From assembly GCA_017615355.1 (NCBI GenBank), contig JAGAAJ010000130.1, positions 16,857 through 80,856 of the forward strand: a DNA stretch of 64,000 bases. Direction: 5' to 3'. Below are positions 44,744 to 56,800 of this stretch, piece by piece. Made by a program: the position numbers and the translations under genes. The DNA is from Prevotella sp. (GTDB lineage Bacteria > Bacteroidota > Bacteroidia > Bacteroidales > Bacteroidaceae). Each line of letters begins with the position of its first letter. Positions within the stretch are counted from its first letter, which is position 1. The notes under the pieces are model-generated. The model ran no database searches, was not told the origin of the DNA, and worked only from the letters and a program-made list of their open reading frames with translations.

Positions 44744-44770
44744 CAACCTGATAGGCAAAATGTGAAGGAA

Positions 44771-45718
44771 ATGAGAAAGATAGTCATTGTGCTGATGATG
44801 CTGGCCGGTCTGGCGGTCGCAGGAAAGGGCAGGGCGCAGGAGCGATTCGTCTTCATGCCGCAATGGACGGCACAGGCGCAGTTTGCGGGCTACTACGTGG
44901 CTCTTGAGAAGGGCTTCTACAAGGCTGAGGGCCTCGACGTGGACATCGTGCATCCGTCGCCTACGCAGTCGACGCTCAGTCGAGTGCAGAACGACGAGGT
45001 GGACGCTACGACGCTGCAGCTCTGTCAGGCCATGAAAGTAGTCGACGGCGGCGTTCCGCTGGTGAACATCCTGCAGACGTCGATGAACAGCGCGCTGACC
45101 ATCGTCTCGCGACGGGGCATGGACCCGTTGAAGCAGAAAGGGGCACGCGTGGCTATCTGGAGCAGCGACTTTGCCGATATGGCTTTGTGCATGAGTGCTC
45201 AGGAGCACTTGGACTATGAGTGGGTGAAGTATGCCTCGACCATGAACCTGTTTATCAAGGGTGCTGTCGACGCTGCCGTTGCCATGAGCTACAACGAGTT
45301 CTACCAGCTGGCGCAGACGGGCCTGCCGGTGACGGAAGCCTGCGTCTATCGCTTCTGCGACAGCGACTATAACGTGCCTGATGACGGCATCTATATGCGT
45401 CGCGAGCTGTACGAGCAGAAGAAGGAGCAAGCCCTGAAGTTTGCCAAAGCCAGCCGCAAGGGTTGGGAATGGGCGGCTGCCCATCCTGACGAGACGCTGG
45501 AGATCGTGATGAAATATGTACGCGAAAACCATATCGCCACCAACAGCACGCTGCAGAAGCTGATGCTGGCCGAGGTGCTGAGGTTGCAGATTGACCGCGA
45601 GACGGGCAAACGCGAGTTCCGGCTGAATCCCAACATGGTGCTGCTGGCCTCGAACCTGATGATGAGAAACCATCTGCTCACGCATGATGTAAGTTACGAA
45701 CAACTCATTGACCATTGA
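44771..45718 (+). CDS. NMT1/THI5-like substrate-binding protein
   Basis: 315 residues with signal peptide MRKIVIVLMMLAGLAVAGKG. The mature start FVFMPQWTAQAQFAGYYVAL followed by EKGFYKAEGLDVDIV is the NMT1/THI5-like pattern found in binding proteins for pyrimidines, sulfonates and similar solutes. The usual permease and ATPase genes are missing. Instead the next gene, 12 bases on, encodes a membrane phosphatase with an extracytoplasmic sensor domain, so this protein may present a ligand to that sensor. The last residues (LIDH) and stop are made of a tandem heptanucleotide repeat. Confidence 0.85.
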   Translation: MRKIVIVLMMLAGLAVAGKGRAQERFVFMPQWTAQAQFAGYYVALEKGFYKAEGLDVDIVHPSPTQSTLSRVQNDEVDATTLQLCQAMKVVDGGVPLVNILQTSMNSALTIVSRRGMDPLKQKGARVAIWSSDFADMALCMSAQEHLDYEWVKYASTMNLFIKGAVDAAVAMSYNEFYQLAQTGLPVTEACVYRFCDSDYNVPDDGIYMRRELYEQKKEQALKFAKASRKGWEWAAAHPDETLEIVMKYVRENHIATNSTLQKLMLAEVLRLQIDRETGKREFRLNPNMVLLASNLMMRNHLLTHDVSYEQLIDH

Positions 45719-45730
45719 CCATTGACCATT
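45707..45730. repeat. Heptanucleotide array at a gene junction
   Basis: ATTGACC three times plus ATT. It supplies the last codons and stop (TGA at 45716-45718) of the binding-protein gene and fills the gap to the next ATG at 45731. Confidence 0.75.
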
Positions 45731-47683
45731 ATGAAGAGTCCTATCAGATATATCCGCGATTCGCTCTCCACAAGACTTAGCCTGTGGATAGTGCTGTTTG
45801 CTGCCGTCGTGTTTGTGGCAGCCCTTGGTTTTATGTTCATAGAGTCGCGGAAGACCGTCCGCCAGGAGGCTGAGAGCCGTGCCTCGCAGGTGCTGGAGAG
45901 TACGGTGCTGCGGGTCAATGGACTGCTCGACCGCGTGGTGGTGGCTACTGATAACCTGGAATGGCTGGTGCTGCGACATTTGGACGAGCCCGACTCGATG
46001 TTCGTCTATGCCAAGTGCTTTCTGGAGAACAATCCCGATCTGAATGGCTGTTCGATTGCCTTCGAGCCTGATTTCTTCAAGGATCGCGGACGCTATTTCT
46101 CGGCCTATTCCTACAACGACAACGGCACGGTGCTGGTGACACAGGAGGGCAATGAGCAGTACGAGTATTTCTATATGGACTGGTATCAGCTCTGCAAACT
46201 GCTGGATCGTCCCTGCTGGACGGAACCTTTCTTCGACTATAACAACCTCAACGACGTCTACTCGAAGGAGATGATTGCCTCCTACTGCAAACCCATCAAG
46301 AATGCCCAGGGAAAGTATGTGGGCACCATCGCGGTAGACCTGTCGCTGGAGTGGCTCTCGAAAACGGTCTCTTCCGTGAAGCCATACCCCAACTCCTACA
46401 GCATCATGATAGGCGAGGGTGGTACCTATTTCGTCCATCCTGACACCACTAAGCTGTTCTACCAGAGCATCTTCACACCGATGATAGAGCAGACCTATGG
46501 CGCTGCCGCCGATGCCCAGCCCGATTCTACGCTGGCCGCCCTGGGACACGCTATGCAGCGTGGCGAGGAGGGCATGCAGGAGTTCAATATCGACGGCGAG
46601 AAGTGCTATGTGTTCTACAAACCGCTGGGCAACACAGGATGGAGCGTGGCTATCGTCTGTCCGGAAAGCGACATCTACGGCGGCTATAACCGTCTGCAGA
46701 CGACGGTAGCGTGCATCGCCCTTGCCGGGCTGCTGATCATGCTGCTCGCATTTGGACGCATCGTAGCGAAGGAACTCAGGCCGCTGCGGAAGCTGGCCAC
46801 CCAGACGGAGGCCATCTCGTCAGGCTATTTCGATATGGTGCTGCCCAACAACGGACGTACCGACGAGATAGGCCAGCTGACACAATCGTTCGACAACATG
46901 CAGCATTCGCTGGTGAGCTATATCGACGAACTGAAGAAGACCACCACGCAGAAAGCCACCATCGAAAGCGAGCTGAAGGTGGCCAGCGACATACAGATGA
47001 GCATGGTACCCAGGATCTTCCCTGCTTTCCCCAACCGCGAGGACATCGACCTCTACGCCTCGATGACACCGGCCAAGGAGGTGGGTGGCGACCTCTACGA
47101 CTTCTTCGTGCAGGACGAGCGCCTCTACCTCTGCGTGGGCGACGTGTCAGGAAAAGGGGTGCCTGCATCGCTGTTTATGGCCGTCACTCGCAACCTGTTC
47201 CGCATCATCGCCCAGCAGGGCTACTCACCTGCCGAAGTGGCCACTCAGATCAACCAGTTCCTGACCAAGGACAACGAGACGGGCATGTTCGTCACGATGT
47301 TCATCGGAATGATCGACCTGCAGACGGGACGGCTCGACTTCTGCAACTGCGGACACAATCCTCCCATCATCGACGGCCAGTTCGTTAAGGTGGAAAACAG
47401 CAACCAGCCGCTGGGCCTGTGGGAGGAAGCTCCCTTTGTGGGAGAGAGCATCGACGACATCAGAGGCAGACAGCTGCTCATCTATACCGATGGTCTCAAC
47501 GAAGCTGAGAACAATGAAAACGAGCCGCTGGGCGACGACCGCGTGCTGGAACTGATGGCCGACACAACGAAGCTCAGTTCGAGGGAGGTCGTTGAGAAAC
47601 TCAAGGAGGCAGTCGAGGCCCACCGTTCAGGCGCTAATCCCAACGACGACCTGACGCTGATGTGTCTAAGAATATTAAGGTAA
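45731..47683 (+). CDS. Membrane PP2C/SpoIIE-type phosphatase with sensor and HAMP domains
   Basis: 650 residues. I start at ATG 45731; a TTG three codons earlier is within the repeat. Helix [20 protein letters not shown] (20-40) leads to a dCache-type periplasmic sensor (45-325, with [14 protein letters not shown] and [15 protein letters not shown]), a second helix ([20 protein letters not shown]), HAMP (about 345-400) and a SpoIIE/RsbU phosphatase domain (from about 430: [38 protein letters not shown]). The metal-binding Asp residues of GGDLYD and GDVSG are present. It probably dephosphorylates an anti-sigma-factor-antagonist-like partner in response to a signal; no such partner gene is nearby. 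Confidence 0.9.
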   Translation: MKSPIRYIRDSLSTRLSLWIVLFAAVVFVAALGFMFIESRKTVRQEAESRASQVLESTVLRVNGLLDRVVVATDNLEWLVLRHLDEPDSMFVYAKCFLENNPDLNGCSIAFEPDFFKDRGRYFSAYSYNDNGTVLVTQEGNEQYEYFYMDWYQLCKLLDRPCWTEPFFDYNNLNDVYSKEMIASYCKPIKNAQGKYVGTIAVDLSLEWLSKTVSSVKPYPNSYSIMIGEGGTYFVHPDTTKLFYQSIFTPMIEQTYGAAADAQPDSTLAALGHAMQRGEEGMQEFNIDGEKCYVFYKPLGNTGWSVAIVCPESDIYGGYNRLQTTVACIALAGLLIMLLAFGRIVAKELRPLRKLATQTEAISSGYFDMVLPNNGRTDEIGQLTQSFDNMQHSLVSYIDELKKTTTQKATIESELKVASDIQMSMVPRIFPAFPNREDIDLYASMTPAKEVGGDLYDFFVQDERLYLCVGDVSGKGVPASLFMAVTRNLFRIIAQQGYSPAEVATQINQFLTKDNETGMFVTMFIGMIDLQTGRLDFCNCGHNPPIIDGQFVKVENSNQPLGLWEEAPFVGESIDDIRGRQLLIYTDGLNEAENNENEPLGDDRVLELMADTTKLSSREVVEKLKEAVEAHRSGANPNDDLTLMCLRILR

Positions 47684-47711
47684 AAAGATATCTATTCAAA
47701 ACCACAAAGTT

Positions 47712-49211
47712 ATGGCAGACAGACTGTTTATTTTCGATACTACTCTGCGCGACGGCGAACAAGTGCCGGGTTGTCAGCTCAACACCGTAGAGAAAATTCA
47801 GGTGGCGAAGGCGCTGGAGCAGTTGGGCGTTGACGTGATTGAGGCTGGATTCCCCATCAGTTCGCCAGGCGACTACCACAGTGTCATCGAGATTTCGAAG
47901 GCTGTGACGTGGCCCACGATATGTGCGCTGACGCGAGCCGTGCAGAAAGACATCGACGTGGCCGTAGAGGCCCTGCAGTATGCCAAGCGCAAGCGCATCC
48001 ACACGGGCATCGGCACCAGCGACGAGCATATCAAGTACAAATTCCAGACTACTCGTGAGGACGTCATCGAGCGTGCCGTATGGGCCGTGAAGTATGCCCG
48101 TCAGTTTGTCGACGATGTGGAGTTCTACGCCGAGGATGCCGGTCGCACCGACAACGCCTTCCTGGCACAGGTCGTAGAGGCCGTGATCAAGGCAGGTGCC
48201 ACAGTAGTGAATATCCCTGACACCACGGGCTACTGTCTGCCCATTGAGTTCGGAGAGAAAATCAAATACCTCAAGGAACATGTCGACAACATCGACAAGG
48301 CCATCATCTCGACCCATTGCCATAACGACCTGGGATTGGCTACGGCCAACACGCTGGAGGGTGTGCTGAACGGCGCCCGTCAAGTGGAGGTGACCATCAA
48401 CGGCATCGGCGAGAGAGCTGGCAATACGTCGCTGGAGGAGATAGCAATGATTCTGAAATGCCACAAGGGCATCGGCATCGACACCAATCTCAACACGATG
48501 AAGATCTATCCCACCAGCCGAATGGTTTCGTCTTTGATGAATATGCCCGTGCAGCCCAACAAGGCTATCGTGGGACGTAACGCCTTTGCACACTCGAGTG
48601 GCATCCATCAGGATGGCGTGCTGAAGAACGCACAGACCTACGAGATCATGAATCCCAAGGATGTGGGTATCGACATTGACAGCATCGTGCTGACTGCCCG
48701 TAGCGGACGTGCAGCCCTGAAGCACCGTCTGCATGCCTACGGCGTCGACGTGAGCGACGAGAAGAAGGTGGACAAGATCTACGAGAAGTTCCTGCAGCTG
48801 GCCGACCTGAAGAAGGAGGTGAGCGATGCCGACGTGCTCATGTTGGCAGGTGCCGACACCGCTGAGCAGCACGCCGTGAAGCTCGACTTCCTGCAGGTCA
48901 CTACGGGTAAGGGTGTGAAGAGCGTGGCCTCCATCGGATTGGATATCAGCGGTCAGAAGTTCGAGGCAGCCTCGAGCGGCAACGGTCCTGTCGACGCAGC
49001 CATCAAGGCTCTGAAGCGCATCATCATGAAGCAGATGACCATGAAGGAGTTTACCATCCAGGCCATCTCGAAGGGCAGCGACGATGTGGGTAAGGTACAC
49101 ATGCAGGTGGAATACGAAGGACAGCTCTACTACGGATTCGGCGCCAATACCGACATCGTGACGGCTTCGGTCGAAGCATATATTGACTGTATCAATAAGT
49201 TTAGAAAATGA
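47712..49211 (+). CDS. leuA: 2-isopropylmalate synthase
   Basis: 499 residues; condenses acetyl-CoA with 2-oxoisovalerate, the first committed step of leucine synthesis. Catalytic signatures are [12 protein letters not shown] (9-20), [10 protein letters not shown], the metal site [14 protein letters not shown] near residue 200 and [13 protein letters not shown]. The C-terminal LeuA dimer/regulatory domain (from about 385, e.g. [13 protein letters not shown]) gives leucine feedback inhibition. It starts a five-gene operon 28 bases after the phosphatase gene and its stop overlaps leuC in ATGA (49208-49211). No leader peptide was seen. Confidence 0.97.
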   Translation: MADRLFIFDTTLRDGEQVPGCQLNTVEKIQVAKALEQLGVDVIEAGFPISSPGDYHSVIEISKAVTWPTICALTRAVQKDIDVAVEALQYAKRKRIHTGIGTSDEHIKYKFQTTREDVIERAVWAVKYARQFVDDVEFYAEDAGRTDNAFLAQVVEAVIKAGATVVNIPDTTGYCLPIEFGEKIKYLKEHVDNIDKAIISTHCHNDLGLATANTLEGVLNGARQVEVTINGIGERAGNTSLEEIAMILKCHKGIGIDTNLNTMKIYPTSRMVSSLMNMPVQPNKAIVGRNAFAHSSGIHQDGVLKNAQTYEIMNPKDVGIDIDSIVLTARSGRAALKHRLHAYGVDVSDEKKVDKIYEKFLQLADLKKEVSDADVLMLAGADTAEQHAVKLDFLQVTTGKGVKSVASIGLDISGQKFEAASSGNGPVDAAIKALKRIIMKQMTMKEFTIQAISKGSDDVGKVHMQVEYEGQLYYGFGANTDIVTASVEAYIDCINKFRK

Positions 49212-50602
49212 GTTCCACCCTTCTTGACAAGATTTGGGATGCCCACGTCGTTCAGAATATTCCAGATGGTCCTACACAATTGTATATCGACCGTCTGTAC
49301 TGCCACGAGGTGACGTCGCCACAGGCCTTTGAAGGACTAAGGCAGCGTGGTCTGAAGTGCTTCAGACCTGAGCGCATCGTCTGTATGCCAGATCATAACA
49401 CACCGACGCATGACCAGGACAAAACCATCGAGGACCCTGTGTCACGCAAGCAGGTGGAGACGTTGGAGCGTAACGCTAAGGAGTTCGGCCTCAAGCACTT
49501 CGGCATGTACTCCAAGGACAATGGCATCATCCACGTCGTGGGGCCTGAGAAAGGACTGTCGCTGCCTGGTATGACCATCGTCTGCGGCGATTCACACACG
49601 TCGACACACGGCGCTTTGGGCGCTGTGGCCTTCGGCATCGGCACCAGCGAGGTGGAGATGGTGATGGCCTCGCAATGCATACTGCAGCAGAAACCGAAAT
49701 CGATGCGCATCACCATCAACGGACGATTGGGTAGGGGAGTGACGCCGAAGGACGTGGCGCTCTACCTGATGGCTCGGCTCACCACCAGCGGTGCTACGGG
49801 CTACTTCGTGGAGTATGCTGGCGAGACGGTGCGCGAGATGTCGATGGAAGGTCGTCTGACGCTGTGCAACCTCTCGATAGAGATGGGTGCTCGTGGCGGC
49901 TTCATCGCTCCTGACGTTGTTACCTTTGATTATCTCAAAGGCAGGGAATATGCACCCAAGGGCGAGGCGTGGGACAAGGCTGTCAGCTACTGGCGCACGC
50001 TGAAGAGCGACGACGATGCCTTCTTCGATAAGGAGCTGACCTTCAATGCCGCAGATATCGAGCCGCGCATCACCTACGGCACGAATCCTGGAATGGGAAT
50101 AGGGATAACTGAAAGCCTCCCCCCAGCCCCCTCCCAAGGAGGGGGAGAGTTAGGGTACCTAAAGGCGCTGGGCTACATGCAGTTCCTGCCTGGCGAGAAA
50201 CTATTGGGCAAAAAGGTGGACTATGTCTTCCTTGGTGCCTGCACGAATGGCCGCATTGAGGACTTCCGTGCCTTCGCCTCCATCGTGAAGGGAAGAAAGA
50301 AGGACGACGATATTGTTGCTTGGCTCGTGCCTGGCTCATGGGCCGTCCTTCAGCAGATTCAGAACGAGGGACTTGATGCTGTACTTGAGGCTGCCGGCTT
50401 CGAGATTCGTCAGCCAGGCTGCTCGGCCTGTCTCGCTATGAACGACGACAAGGTGCCTGCCGGCAAGCTCTGCCTCGCTACCAGCAACCGCAACTTCGAG
50501 GGCCGTCAGGGTCCAGGTGCACGCACCATCCTCTGCTCGCCGCTTACTGCCGCTGCTGCCGCTGTCACAGGAGTAATCACAGATCCAAGGGAACTACTAT
50601 GA
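49208..50602 (+). CDS. leuC: 3-isopropylmalate dehydratase, large subunit
   Basis: 464 residues; with LeuD it isomerises 2- to 3-isopropylmalate using a [4Fe-4S] cluster. The cluster Cys residues are in [13 protein letters not shown] and in [12 protein letters not shown], and [15 protein letters not shown] is the usual aconitase-family block. Between [13 protein letters not shown] and [13 protein letters not shown], where family members have a ~20-residue linker, the DNA is a GC-rich palindromic repeat (50113-50156) encoding [15 protein letters not shown] in frame. The start and end overlap leuA and leuD by 4 bases each. Confidence 0.96.
   Translation: MSSTLLDKIWDAHVVQNIPDGPTQLYIDRLYCHEVTSPQAFEGLRQRGLKCFRPERIVCMPDHNTPTHDQDKTIEDPVSRKQVETLERNAKEFGLKHFGMYSKDNGIIHVVGPEKGLSLPGMTIVCGDSHTSTHGALGAVAFGIGTSEVEMVMASQCILQQKPKSMRITINGRLGRGVTPKDVALYLMARLTTSGATGYFVEYAGETVREMSMEGRLTLCNLSIEMGARGGFIAPDVVTFDYLKGREYAPKGEAWDKAVSYWRTLKSDDDAFFDKELTFNAADIEPRITYGTNPGMGIGITESLPPAPSQGGGELGYLKALGYMQFLPGEKLLGKKVDYVFLGACTNGRIEDFRAFASIVKGRKKDDDIVAWLVPGSWAVLQQIQNEGLDAVLEAAGFEIRQPGCSACLAMNDDKVPAGKLCLATSNRNFEGRQGPGARTILCSPLTAAAAAVTGVITDPRELL
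50113..50156. repeat. GC-rich palindrome inside leuC
   Basis: Core CCCCCTCC (50127-50134), CAA, GGAGGGGG (50138-50145), within a longer CTCCCCCCAG...AGGGGGAG context. It resembles the elements at 58242-58345 and is translated as a Pro/Gly-rich linker of LeuC. Confidence 0.8.
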
Positions 50603-51189
50603 AACAGAAATTCAACGTCATCACCAGCACCTGCGTTCCTCTGCCCATAGAGAACGTGGATACCGACCAGATTATCCCTGCGCGTTTCCTGAAAGCCACC
50701 GACAAGGAGGGCTTCGGGCAGAACCTGTTTCGCGACTGGCGCTACGACAAGGAAGGGAAACCTGTCGAAAGCTTTGTGCTCAACGACCCAAGCTTCAAGG
50801 ATGCTGTGATTCTCGTGGCAGGAAATAATTTCGGCTCTGGCTCTTCGCGAGAGCACGCCGCATGGGCTATCGCAGGCTACGGCTTTCGCGTGGTCATTAG
50901 TTCATTCTTTGCTGATATTCACAAGCAGAATGAGTTGAACAACTTTGTGTTGCCCGTGCAGGTGAGCGAGGCTTTTCTGCAGGAGCTCTTCGCCAGCATC
51001 AAGGCCGATGCGAAGACTACGGTCACCGTCGACCTGCCCCAGCAGATCGTCACCAACAACGCTACGGGCCACAACGAACACTTCGACATCAATGCCTACA
51101 AGAAGCATTGTCTCATCGAGGGCCTCGACGACATCGACTTCCTTGTGGCGAACCAACAGAAAACCATAGACTGGGAAAACAAACAATAA
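50599..51189 (+). CDS. leuD: 3-isopropylmalate dehydratase, small subunit
   Basis: 196 residues, the swivelling subunit partner of LeuC. Signatures are [20 protein letters not shown] at the N-terminus and [20 protein letters not shown] in the middle, the substrate phosphate-like contact loop. Length is normal. It overlaps leuC by 4 bases and is followed after 4 bases by the next synthase gene, so subunits are probably made in matched amounts. Confidence 0.97.
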   Translation: MKQKFNVITSTCVPLPIENVDTDQIIPARFLKATDKEGFGQNLFRDWRYDKEGKPVESFVLNDPSFKDAVILVAGNNFGSGSSREHAAWAIAGYGFRVVISSFFADIHKQNELNNFVLPVQVSEAFLQELFASIKADAKTTVTVDLPQQIVTNNATGHNEHFDINAYKKHCLIEGLDDIDFLVANQQKTIDWENKQ

Positions 51190-51193
51190 CCCT

Positions 51194-52765
51194 ATGCCAG
51201 AATCCTATACGACCATCAAACCCAGGTTCATTGAAATCATGGACTCCACGCTGCGCGACGGTGAGCAGACCAGCGGCGTGAGTTTCCTGCCCCATGAGAA
51301 GCTGATGATTGCCCGCATGCTGCTGCGCGACCTCAACGTAGACCGCATCGAGGTGGCATCGGCACGTGTCAGCGACGGCGAGAAGGAGGCCGTGAAGATG
51401 ATCTGTCGCTATGCCCGCCAGATAGACCGCCTGCAGAGTGTGGAGGTGCTGGGCTTCGTCGACGGACACGCCTCTGTCGATTGGATAGTTGATGCCGGCG
51501 CCTGCACGATGAACCTGCTGTGCAAGGGCTCTCTGCGCCATTGTCAGGAGCAGCTTCACAAGACGCCCGAGGAGCATATCGCCGATATCCTCAGCGTGGT
51601 GGATTACGCTCATTCCAAGGGTGTAGGCGTCAATATCTACCTGGAGGACTGGAGCAGCGGTATGAAGGACTCGCCAGAATATGTCTATCAGTTGATGGAT
51701 AGCCTGACTTCACACCTCTCACCTCTCACTTCTCACCCCTCTATTACACGTTTCATGCTACCCGATACGCTGGGCATTATGAATCCGCTACAGGTGGTGG
51801 AGTATATGCGTAAGATGCTGAAGCGTTATCCGGAGGTGCATTTCGACTACCACGCTCACAACGACTACGACCTCGCTGTGAGTAATTCTTTGGCTGCTGC
51901 ATTGAGTGGTGCCAAGGGACTACATGTCACCGTGAACGGCCTGGGCGAACGTTGTGGCAATGCGCCGCTGTCGAGTGTGCAGGTCATCCTGAAGGATCAG
52001 TTCAACGCGAAGACCAGTATCAACGAGGAGAAACTGATGGATGTGAGCCGCCTCGTCGAGAGCTACAGCGGCATCGCTATCGCCCCCAACCAGCCTATCA
52101 TCGGCGACAATGTCTTCACACAGGTGGCTGGCGTTCATGCCGACGGCGATCAGAAGGGCGGTCTCTATCACAATCCCCTTGTGCCAGAGCGTTTCGGTAG
52201 AAAACGTGAGTATGCGATGGGCAAGACCAGCGGCAGGGCCAACATCGCACGCAACCTGCAGGAGCTGGGCTTGGAGCTGACGCCAGAGCAGACGCAGCGT
52301 GTGACGAAGCGTATCACCGAGCTGGGCGACAGAAAGGAAGTGGTGACGCAGGACGATCTGCCCTTCATCGTGAGCGATGTCCTGAAGCACGACGTCACCG
52401 AGGACAAGGTGAAGCTCGTCAGCTATCAGGTGTCGCTGGCCTACGGTCTGAAGCCGCTGGCCAACGTGAAGGTGGAAATCAATGGTCAGCAGTACGAGGG
52501 TCACTCATCTGGCGACGGTCAGTACGACGCCTTCGTGAAAGCCCTGCGCAAGATTTACAAGGAGTACCTCGACCGCACCTTCCCTTTGCTGCAGAATTAT
52601 GCCGTCACCATCCCGCCTGGTGGTCGTACCGATGCTCTGGTGCAGACCGTCATCACTTGGCAGATGCCCGAGGGCAAGGTGCTGCGCACGCGTGGTCTCG
52701 ATGCCGACCAGACCGAAGCCGCCATCAAGGCTACCATTAAAATGCTTAACATTGTAGAGAAATAA
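51194..52765 (+). CDS. cimA: Citramalate synthase-like (alpha-IPM synthase family) enzyme
   Basis: 523 residues of the LeuA/CimA family: [20 protein letters not shown] replaces the leuA version, with [20 protein letters not shown] as metal site, [15 protein letters not shown], and a C-terminal regulatory domain ([16 protein letters not shown]). With leuA already in the operon, this paralogue probably makes citramalate from pyruvate and acetyl-CoA, giving a threonine-independent route to isoleucine through LeuCD and LeuB; a second isopropylmalate synthase is the alternative. Residues 171-183 ([13 protein letters not shown]) come from a heptanucleotide array in a loop before FMLPDTLGI. Confidence 0.85.
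   Translation: MPESYTTIKPRFIEIMDSTLRDGEQTSGVSFLPHEKLMIARMLLRDLNVDRIEVASARVSDGEKEAVKMICRYARQIDRLQSVEVLGFVDGHASVDWIVDAGACTMNLLCKGSLRHCQEQLHKTPEEHIADILSVVDYAHSKGVGVNIYLEDWSSGMKDSPEYVYQLMDSLTSHLSPLTSHPSITRFMLPDTLGIMNPLQVVEYMRKMLKRYPEVHFDYHAHNDYDLAVSNSLAAALSGAKGLHVTVNGLGERCGNAPLSSVQVILKDQFNAKTSINEEKLMDVSRLVESYSGIAIAPNQPIIGDNVFTQVAGVHADGDQKGGLYHNPLVPERFGRKREYAMGKTSGRANIARNLQELGLELTPEQTQRVTKRITELGDRKEVVTQDDLPFIVSDVLKHDVTEDKVKLVSYQVSLAYGLKPLANVKVEINGQQYEGHSSGDGQYDAFVKALRKIYKEYLDRTFPLLQNYAVTIPPGGRTDALVQTVITWQMPEGKVLRTRGLDADQTEAAIKATIKMLNIVEK
51713..51740. repeat. Heptanucleotide array inside the cimA-like gene
   Basis: CACCTCT, CACCTCT, CACTTCT, CACCCCT: four units of 7 bp. It encodes most of an extra Ser/His/Leu/Pro-rich loop in frame. 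Confidence 0.75.
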
Positions 52766-52769
52766 TACT

Positions 52770-53825
52770 ATGAAACTGAAAATAGCCGTTTTGCCGGGCG
52801 ATGGTATTGGTCCGGAGATTATGCAGCAAGGCGTGGCCGTGATGAAGGCCATCGCCAGCAAGTTTAATCACGATTTCTCATTTGAGGAAGGGCTGGTGGG
52901 TGCCTGCGCTATCGATGCCGTTGGCGACCCCTATCCTGAGAATACGCATAAATTGTGTATGGAGAGTGACGCCGTGCTCTTCGCCGCTGTGGGTTCGCTG
53001 AAATACGATAACGATCCTACGGCTCCTGTGCGTCCTGAAACAGGACTGCTGGCTATGCGCAAGAAGCTGGGCCTCTTTGCCAATATCCGTCCTGTGGCCA
53101 CTTTCGACTGTCTGTTGCACAAGTCGCCGCTGAAAGACGAGCTGATAAAGGGTGCCGACTTCATCGTCATCCGCGAGCTGACCGGCGGCATGTATTTCGG
53201 CGAGAAGTATCAGGACAACGACAAGGCCTTCGATACCGATATCTACACTCGTCCTGAGATAGAGCGCATCCTGAAGGTGGGCTTCGAATATGCGATGAAG
53301 CGTAAGAAGCACCTTACCGTCGTTGACAAGGCCAACGTGCTGGCCAGCTCTCGCCTGTGGCGACAGATTGCGAAGGAGATGGAGCCGCAGTATCATGAGG
53401 TGACCACCGACTATATGTTCATTGACAACGCCTCTATGCGGGTGCTGACGGAGCCGCGATTCTTCGACGTCATCGTGACTGAGAACACATTCGGAGATAT
53501 TCTTACTGATGAGACATCGTGCATTACCGGCTCGATGGGCCTGCAGCCGTCATCATCGCTGGGCCTGCACACGCCGCTGTTTGAGCCAGTGCACGGCTCA
53601 TGGCCTCAGGCTGCCGGACAGAACCTGGCCAATCCGCTGGCGCAGATTCTCTCTGCCGCCATGCTGCTGGAACATTTCGAATTGAAGGAGGAAGGCGCGT
53701 TGATTCGTGAGGCTGTCGATGCCTCGCTGGCTGCTAATGTGCGCACTCCTGAGATACAAGTGGAAGGCGGCGCCCACTACGGCACGCGGGAGGTTGGCAA
53801 GTGGATTGTGGACTATATCCTCTAA
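52770..53825 (+). CDS. leuB: 3-isopropylmalate dehydrogenase
   Basis: 351 residues; oxidises and decarboxylates 3-isopropylmalate (and, if the cimA-like call is right, methylmalate) with NAD. Signatures are [20 protein letters not shown] at the N-terminus, [19 protein letters not shown] and the metal/NAD segment [20 protein letters not shown] followed by GLQPSSSLG. It is the last gene of the operon, 4 bases after the synthase gene, and is convergent with mfd with only 12 bases between the stops. Confidence 0.97.
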   Translation: MKLKIAVLPGDGIGPEIMQQGVAVMKAIASKFNHDFSFEEGLVGACAIDAVGDPYPENTHKLCMESDAVLFAAVGSLKYDNDPTAPVRPETGLLAMRKKLGLFANIRPVATFDCLLHKSPLKDELIKGADFIVIRELTGGMYFGEKYQDNDKAFDTDIYTRPEIERILKVGFEYAMKRKKHLTVVDKANVLASSRLWRQIAKEMEPQYHEVTTDYMFIDNASMRVLTEPRFFDVIVTENTFGDILTDETSCITGSMGLQPSSSLGLHTPLFEPVHGSWPQAAGQNLANPLAQILSAAMLLEHFELKEEGALIREAVDASLAANVRTPEIQVEGGAHYGTREVGKWIVDYIL

Positions 53826-53837
53826 TCCACAGCCTCT

Positions 53838-56800
53838 TCAATTAAGGTTGCTGGGTTTCATAATGGTTTGTAAAACGCGCACGGCCTCTTCCACCGTGGG
53901 CACATCGGCGATGACCATCGAGCGACGCAAACCGCGCTGACCGGAGGGTGCCGGCATCTCGCGAAGATTGCAGCGGCGCACCTCGTGTGTGGCATAGTCG
54001 ATGATGCAGTCGAAGGTCTCGCTTTGGTAATACGGACTCTCGGGATTCTGCACGAAGTAGAGGAACATCCGCCCCTGCTTCAGCATGATTTTCTCGCATC
54101 CCAGCAGCTTGCCCAATCGTCTCAACGGCACCACGTGCAACAGCTCCTGTGCCACGGGCGGCATCTTGCCGAAGCGGTCGGTCATCCTCGTCTTGTAGGC
54201 CTCCAGCTCCTTGTCGTCCTTGATGTTGTCCAACTCGCGGTAGAGCAGGATGCGCTCCGAATCGCTGGGCACGTAGCTGTCGGGGAAATACATCTCGAGG
54301 TCGGATTCGAGAACGCAGTCGCTTACAAATGAAGAATGAAGAGTGAAGAATGAAGAATTTGCTGCCGCCGTGCCATGCGTTGAAGAATTTGCTGCCGCCG
54401 CACCTTTACCAGTTGGGATGGCGGTGGCACATTCTTCATTCTTCATTCTTAATTCTTCATCCCCTTCATTCCTCAGCTCAGTCATCGCCTCGTTGAGGAT
54501 TTTCTGATAGGTCTCATAGCCGAGGTCGGAGATAAAGCCGCTCTGTTCAGCACCGAGCAGATTGCCGGCACCGCGGATGTCGAGGTCCTGCATGGCGATG
54601 TTGATGCCTGAGCCCAGGTCGCTGAAGTTCTCCAAGGCCTCCAAGCGGCGACGGCTGTCGGCTGGAAGGGCTGAGAGTGGCGGCGCCAGCAGATAGCAGA
54701 ATGACTTGCGGTTGCCTCGGCCTACACGACCGCGCATCTGGTGCAGGTCTGAGAGGCCGAAGTTGTGGGCGCTGTTGATGATGATGGTGTTCGCGTTGGG
54801 TATGTCGATGCCGTTCTCGACGATGGTCGTAGATAGCAGCACGTCGTAGTCGTAGTTGGAGAAGTCGAGCACAATCTGCTCCAGCTCGTCGGGCTTCATC
54901 TGTCCGTGACCGACGGCGACGCGGCAGTCGGGGATGTATTTCAGAATCAAGTCCTTCAGCTCCCTGAGGTTGTTGATGCGGTTGTTGACGAAGAAGACCT
55001 GTCCGTTGCGGCTCATCTCGAAGTTGATGGCCTCGACGATGATGTCGGCCGAGAAGGTGTGAATCTCCGTCTGTATGGGGTAGCGGTTGGGCGGCGGCGT
55101 CTGTATGACGCTCATGTCGCGGGCTCCTACCAGCGAGAACTGCAGGGTGCGTGGGATGGGCGTAGCACTCATCGTCAGCGTGTCGACGTTGGTCTTCATC
55201 TGGCGCAGCTTCTCCTTCGTAGAGACGCCGAATTTCTGCTCCTCGTCGATGATGAGCAAACCCAAGTCCTTGAACTTCACGTTTTTGCCGATGAGTTTGT
55301 GGGTGCCGATGAGGATGTCAATCTTTCCCTCCTCCAGGTCTTTCAGCAGGGCGGTGGTCTGCTTGGCGGTACGGGCTCGGGTGAGATAGTCCACCCTGAC
55401 GGGCATATCCTTCAAGCGGTTGCTGAATGTGTGATAGTGCTGATAGGCCAGCACGGTGGTAGGCACGAGCACGGCCACCTGCTTGCCGTCGGTGGCAGCC
55501 TTGAAGGCAGCACGCACAGCCACCTCGGTCTTGCCGAAGCCCACGTCGCCGCAGACAAGTCGGTCCATCGGCGTGTTCTTCTCCATATCGGCCTTCACGT
55601 CCTGCGTAGCCTTCAGCTGGTCGGGCGTGTCCTCGTAGAGGAATGAAGCCTCGAGCTCGTGCTGCAAATAGCTGTCGTGACTGAAGGCGAAGCCGCGCTG
55701 ATGACGGCGCGTAGCGTAGAGCTTGATCAGGTCGCGGGCGATGTCCTTGATGTGCTTCTTCGTGCGTTCCTTCAGGCGCTCCCATTGGCCTGTGCCCAGC
55801 GTCGACATGCGTGGAGGCTGTCCGCCGTCTTGGCTCTTGTATTTCGATACCTTGTATAGGGAATGGATGGATACATAGATGGCATCGCCTCGTTGGTAGA
55901 TGATTTTGATCATCTCCTGGAAGGCCTCTCCTCCATTCGCATTAGTGATGGGCATTCTCACCAATCCGCCGAACTTACCCACGCCGTGATCGATGTGCAC
56001 CACGTAGTCGCCCATCTCAAACTGCTGAATCTCCTTCAGCGTCAGCGCCACCTTGCCGCTGCGGGCCTTGTCGCTCTTCAGGTTGTATTTGTGGAAACGG
56101 TCGAAGATCTGGTGGTCGGTGAAGAGACAGAGCCTGAGGTCGTGGTCGATGAAACCCTCGTGCAGCGTCTTGTCGATGCCCTCGAAGCTGAGGCTGCTCT
56201 TCTCTGCGAGGATGTCCTTCAATCGCTCTATCTGCTTGGGACTGTCGGCCAGCATAAAGAGCTTGTAGCCTTTCAGCAGGTAGTCCTCCAAAGATTGCGT
56301 CAGCAGGTCGAAATTCTTGTGGAACAACGGCTGCGGCGAGATGTGGAACCTGATGATGGCAGGAGCGGCGCTCCCGCTTGAGACAAATTCTATGTGCCTG
56401 AAGGACTGCGCCAAGGTGTCAAACTGCGTGCCTGTGGTGAGCAGGGTCTCGCGTTGCATCTCCTGCTCTATCTGCTTGGCTTCCATCTCCGTAGCACCCT
56501 CCAAGCGCTCCTTCATGGCCTGCGTAGAGAAGCCCTCCTGATAGGTGCGCTCGATGGTCTCGCGGGTGTAGTTGTAGTTGCGGAACACGAGGATGGCATC
56601 GTTGGGCAGGAAGGTGAGCAGCGAGGCTTTCTGCTGCGTCACACTCATCTCGGGCACGATGGTGGCCTGCTGGCAACGCTCCTTCGACAGCTGATCCTCC
56701 ACCTCGAAGGTGCGGATAGAGTCGATGTCGTCGCCGAAGAAGTCGATGCGGAAAGGATATTCGTGGCTGAAGCTGAACACGTCGAGGATGCTGCCGCGCA

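Noticed and set aside
44735-46549. 604-codon open frame on the minus strand
   Set aside because: It is antisense to the well-supported binding-protein and phosphatase genes and reads as His/Leu/Val-rich shadow sequence with no domain.
47684-47711. Leucine attenuator leader peptide before leuA
   Set aside because: The gap is only 28 bases and contains neither a Leu-rich ORF nor a hairpin.
47634-49100. 488-codon open frame on the minus strand
   Set aside because: Antisense to leuA; composition is typical of a reversed GC-rich gene.
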